Shown here in pieces: positions 48,904 through 50,612 of a stretch of DNA of 50,612 nt. The notes beneath the pieces were generated by a model. The model saw nothing but the letters and a program-made list of their open reading frames with translations, did not search any database and was not told where the DNA came from. The stretch comes from Candidatus Omnitrophota bacterium (GTDB lineage Bacteria > Omnitrophota > Gorgyraeia > 2-01-FULL-45-10), in the NCBI GenBank assembly GCA_030695905.1, contig JAUYOL010000034.1:1-50612 (forward strand). The letters are read 5' to 3'. Numbering within the stretch: position 1 is the stretch's first letter; the number at the start of each line of letters is the position of its first letter. The position numbers and the translations under genes were made by a program.

Positions 48904-50612
48904 ATGATAGAATATCAGATAAACCCAACTAAGAGGCTAATCCTCAAGATTGTCGCTGTCTTTTTGATAGCGGCATTTGTGTGGTATGACATATCTTGGG
49001 CGGGTGATCTGTATAATTATAACTTAGCACATACAGCGCAAACTGCTTCTACTGCCCCCACCAGGGAAGTCACCAACTATGACCGCCTTTCTTATGATAC
49101 AAAAGAGTCCGTTGCAAGGAAACTGCTGCCTACCGGATCAGATTCCGAGCAGTCGCAGCAATTTGCCCCTGACTATATCCAGAGCCAGCAGTCGAAACAC
49201 GAAGAGATAATCCGGCAGAAACAGGACACGCAGGATATGCTAATGTCTCTTGACGAAAGGTTAAGAAGAAAACTTAGTAACAAAGAAGATGAGGAGCTGG
49301 ATCTTAAAAAGAAGCGCGGGGGCGGCGGCAACAGCCGCTTAGGAGCATCGGGCCAGCCTGTCGAGTATACCTTGTCGGACTACGATGAAGAAGGTAATCC
49401 CCAGCAGATAAACATATACAATTACGAGGGCGGCGCCTTAAAGTCGATTACTTCTTACGATATACGCGGGCTGGACCAGTCAAAGTGGATATCAGGCGGC
49501 AAAGAAATAGAAAGCAAAGACGGCGATAAGTTCTTTGGATCATACAGCGAAGCGGATAAAACAGGCCTTACGGATGACAGGATACTTGAGAAAGTATTCT
49601 ATTCCGGAGGCGCCGGATCAGAAAGAATAGATTACGTCTTGAGCGATTATGATACCGAAGGGGTGTCTCACACAGTAAGCGTTTACGATTATAATAAGAA
49701 TGGCGACACAAATGAGAATCTCGATGAGGTGAGAAGCTATGATAGTGACGGCATTGATATATCGAAGCCTAAGAGTGAATGGGCCAGCCTGTTAACTGAA
49801 AATAGGCTTTCCAGGACAAACGTTTATGAAGGCGAGAAGGATAAAGAGAGAGTTAAATATGTTTTAGATGACTATGCTATCGAGGCTAACGGTAATAATG
49901 AGCCCAATCAGGTAAGCATCTATGATTACAATAATAACGCCGGTGAAGATGAGAAGAATGAGAGCCTTGACGAAGTAAGAAGTTACGATATTTCGGATTA
50001 TTATGGCACTGACCAATGGGATGAGGTGCTTGGAGAGCTCTTAAGCGATGATAGCACTATCCTTGAAGACCACAAGCTTGACTTGGAAAGCGTCTCCCTG
50101 TTTTCGGGGCCAAAGGGTTCGGAAGTAATTACGCAGGCATTTTACTACGATGGCGGTGAAATAGTCACCCGCAAAGATTATTCTTATTACGAATATGACG
50201 CTAAGTATAGCAAGAATAAGAAGCAGGCGTTGAGAAATGTGTATACGTTCAATGTTGAGGATATGGGCACGGAAGAAGCCAGGAGAGTAAGATCTAACAT
50301 AGTCTATAACGCGGACGGCACCATCGACTTTGCGGCTTCCACTCTTAATGGCGAGCTGGTAGGAGAAGATACGTTTACTGGTTGGGCGAGCAAAGAGAAG
50401 ATATCCCAGACTCTGGAATATTCCAAGGATGCCACCACAGGTGTATATTCAATCTCTTCCAGAAAGGACTACGCTTACGAGGCCGGCAGATTAGTAGGCT
50501 CTTATACATTCGATACTTCAGCTGTAACCACAGGCGAGGCCTCAAAGAGAGAAAAATCTGTCATAGTCTACAATGCCGATGGTTCCATAGACTTCACCAA
50601 TTCAACATTCAC
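48904..50612 (+). CDS. Large signal-anchored protein with YD/NADG-type repeats, 3' partial
   Basis: From the ATG at 48904 the frame is open for 569 codons to the window edge. A basic start (NPTKRLILKI) and the hydrophobic VAVFLIAAFVWYDISWAG form a signal peptide or anchor. A Gln/Lys-rich helical part follows, then (from about 49360) repeats built on YxLSDYDxEG, SxYDYN and DEVRSYD, resembling YD-type beta repeats. A second repeat family appears as SNIVYNADGTIDFAAST (about 50295) and SVIVYNADGSIDFTNST (about 50560). Such tandem repeats suggest a very long secreted or surface protein. It follows the tripartite exporter genes, but shared function is not shown. The ribosome site is weak (AAGAAAGA). 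Confidence 0.75.
   Translation, partial: MIEYQINPTKRLILKIVAVFLIAAFVWYDISWAGDLYNYNLAHTAQTASTAPTREVTNYDRLSYDTKESVARKLLPTGSDSEQSQQFAPDYIQSQQSKHEEIIRQKQDTQDMLMSLDERLRRKLSNKEDEELDLKKKRGGGGNSRLGASGQPVEYTLSDYDEEGNPQQINIYNYEGGALKSITSYDIRGLDQSKWISGGKEIESKDGDKFFGSYSEADKTGLTDDRILEKVFYSGGAGSERIDYVLSDYDTEGVSHTVSVYDYNKNGDTNENLDEVRSYDSDGIDISKPKSEWASLLTENRLSRTNVYEGEKDKERVKYVLDDYAIEANGNNEPNQVSIYDYNNNAGEDEKNESLDEVRSYDISDYYGTDQWDEVLGELLSDDSTILEDHKLDLESVSLFSGPKGSEVITQAFYYDGGEIVTRKDYSYYEYDAKYSKNKKQALRNVYTFNVEDMGTEEARRVRSNIVYNADGTIDFAASTLNGELVGEDTFTGWASKEKISQTLEYSKDATTGVYSISSRKDYAYEAGRLVGSYTFDTSAVTTGEASKREKSVIVYNADGSIDFTNSTF

Overview
The window is bacterial, gene-dense and almost entirely on the + strand. It most likely comes from an uncultivated lineage such as Candidatus Omnitrophota (OP3). 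That assignment is an inference from general features: a giant open frame of more than 7,250 codons, HEAT repeats in several unrelated genes, a tandem RND pump set with TolC, a second repeat-rich exported protein cut by the right edge, and modest GC (by eye, lower in the giant gene than in the right third). No rRNA, tRNA or CRISPR array was recognised, so the taxonomy cannot be fixed from this window.

Region 1 (1-21783) is a single reading frame already open at the left edge. Read left to right it holds a coiled coil, a HAD phosphatase-like domain, helical repeats, an internal signal-like segment, membrane helices, a long HEAT solenoid, an HExxH domain, six AAA+ modules in three A/B pairs (with a membrane segment between pairs 1 and 2), TPR-like helices, a second HExxH metallopeptidase-like domain, a charged linker, a complete MIDAS/VWA domain, two membrane helices, a coiled coil and a conserved-looking C-terminal domain. 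Six tandem dynein-related AAA modules, then an acidic/charged linker, then a MIDAS domain is the architecture of eukaryotic midasin (Rea1/MDN1). Here it appears in a bacterial, membrane-spanning polypeptide and is the most remarkable object in the window.

Region 2 (21931-29579) is accessory. It carries an ECF-type sigma factor and a zinc-finger anti-sigma candidate with two identical-spacing copies of a bipartite promoter-like motif, a 59-codon gene, and a translationally coupled trio (ParB-domain DNA methyltransferase, HTH/small-terminase-like protein, large terminase) with no portal or capsid genes. A HEAT-repeat protein fused to a C-terminal slice of RNA polymerase beta' follows. Next come a cluster of TGTCC/GGACA motifs and a GIY-YIG nuclease gene flanked by elaborate inverted repeats that look like a small mobile element.

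Region 3 (29761-31577) is an HTH-MNT nucleotidyltransferase/HEPN toxin-antitoxin pair with its own promoter and repeated operators, followed by a DUF3024 protein and a terminator. Region 4 (31588-33828) is an arsenic operon (DUF134 regulator, arsM, ACR3 pump) behind a promoter with a 24-bp perfect palindrome at the start site. A diguanylate-cyclase/ATPase/HEAT signalling protein follows (33880-37818).

Region 5 (37869-50612) starts with a ROK-family regulator with a strong promoter and paired operators, then a small zinc-ribbon protein, TolC, a membrane-fusion protein and two tandem RND pumps that probably form one tripartite exporter. The last gene is the beginning of a large, signal-anchored, YD/DxDG-repeat exported protein that runs off the right edge.
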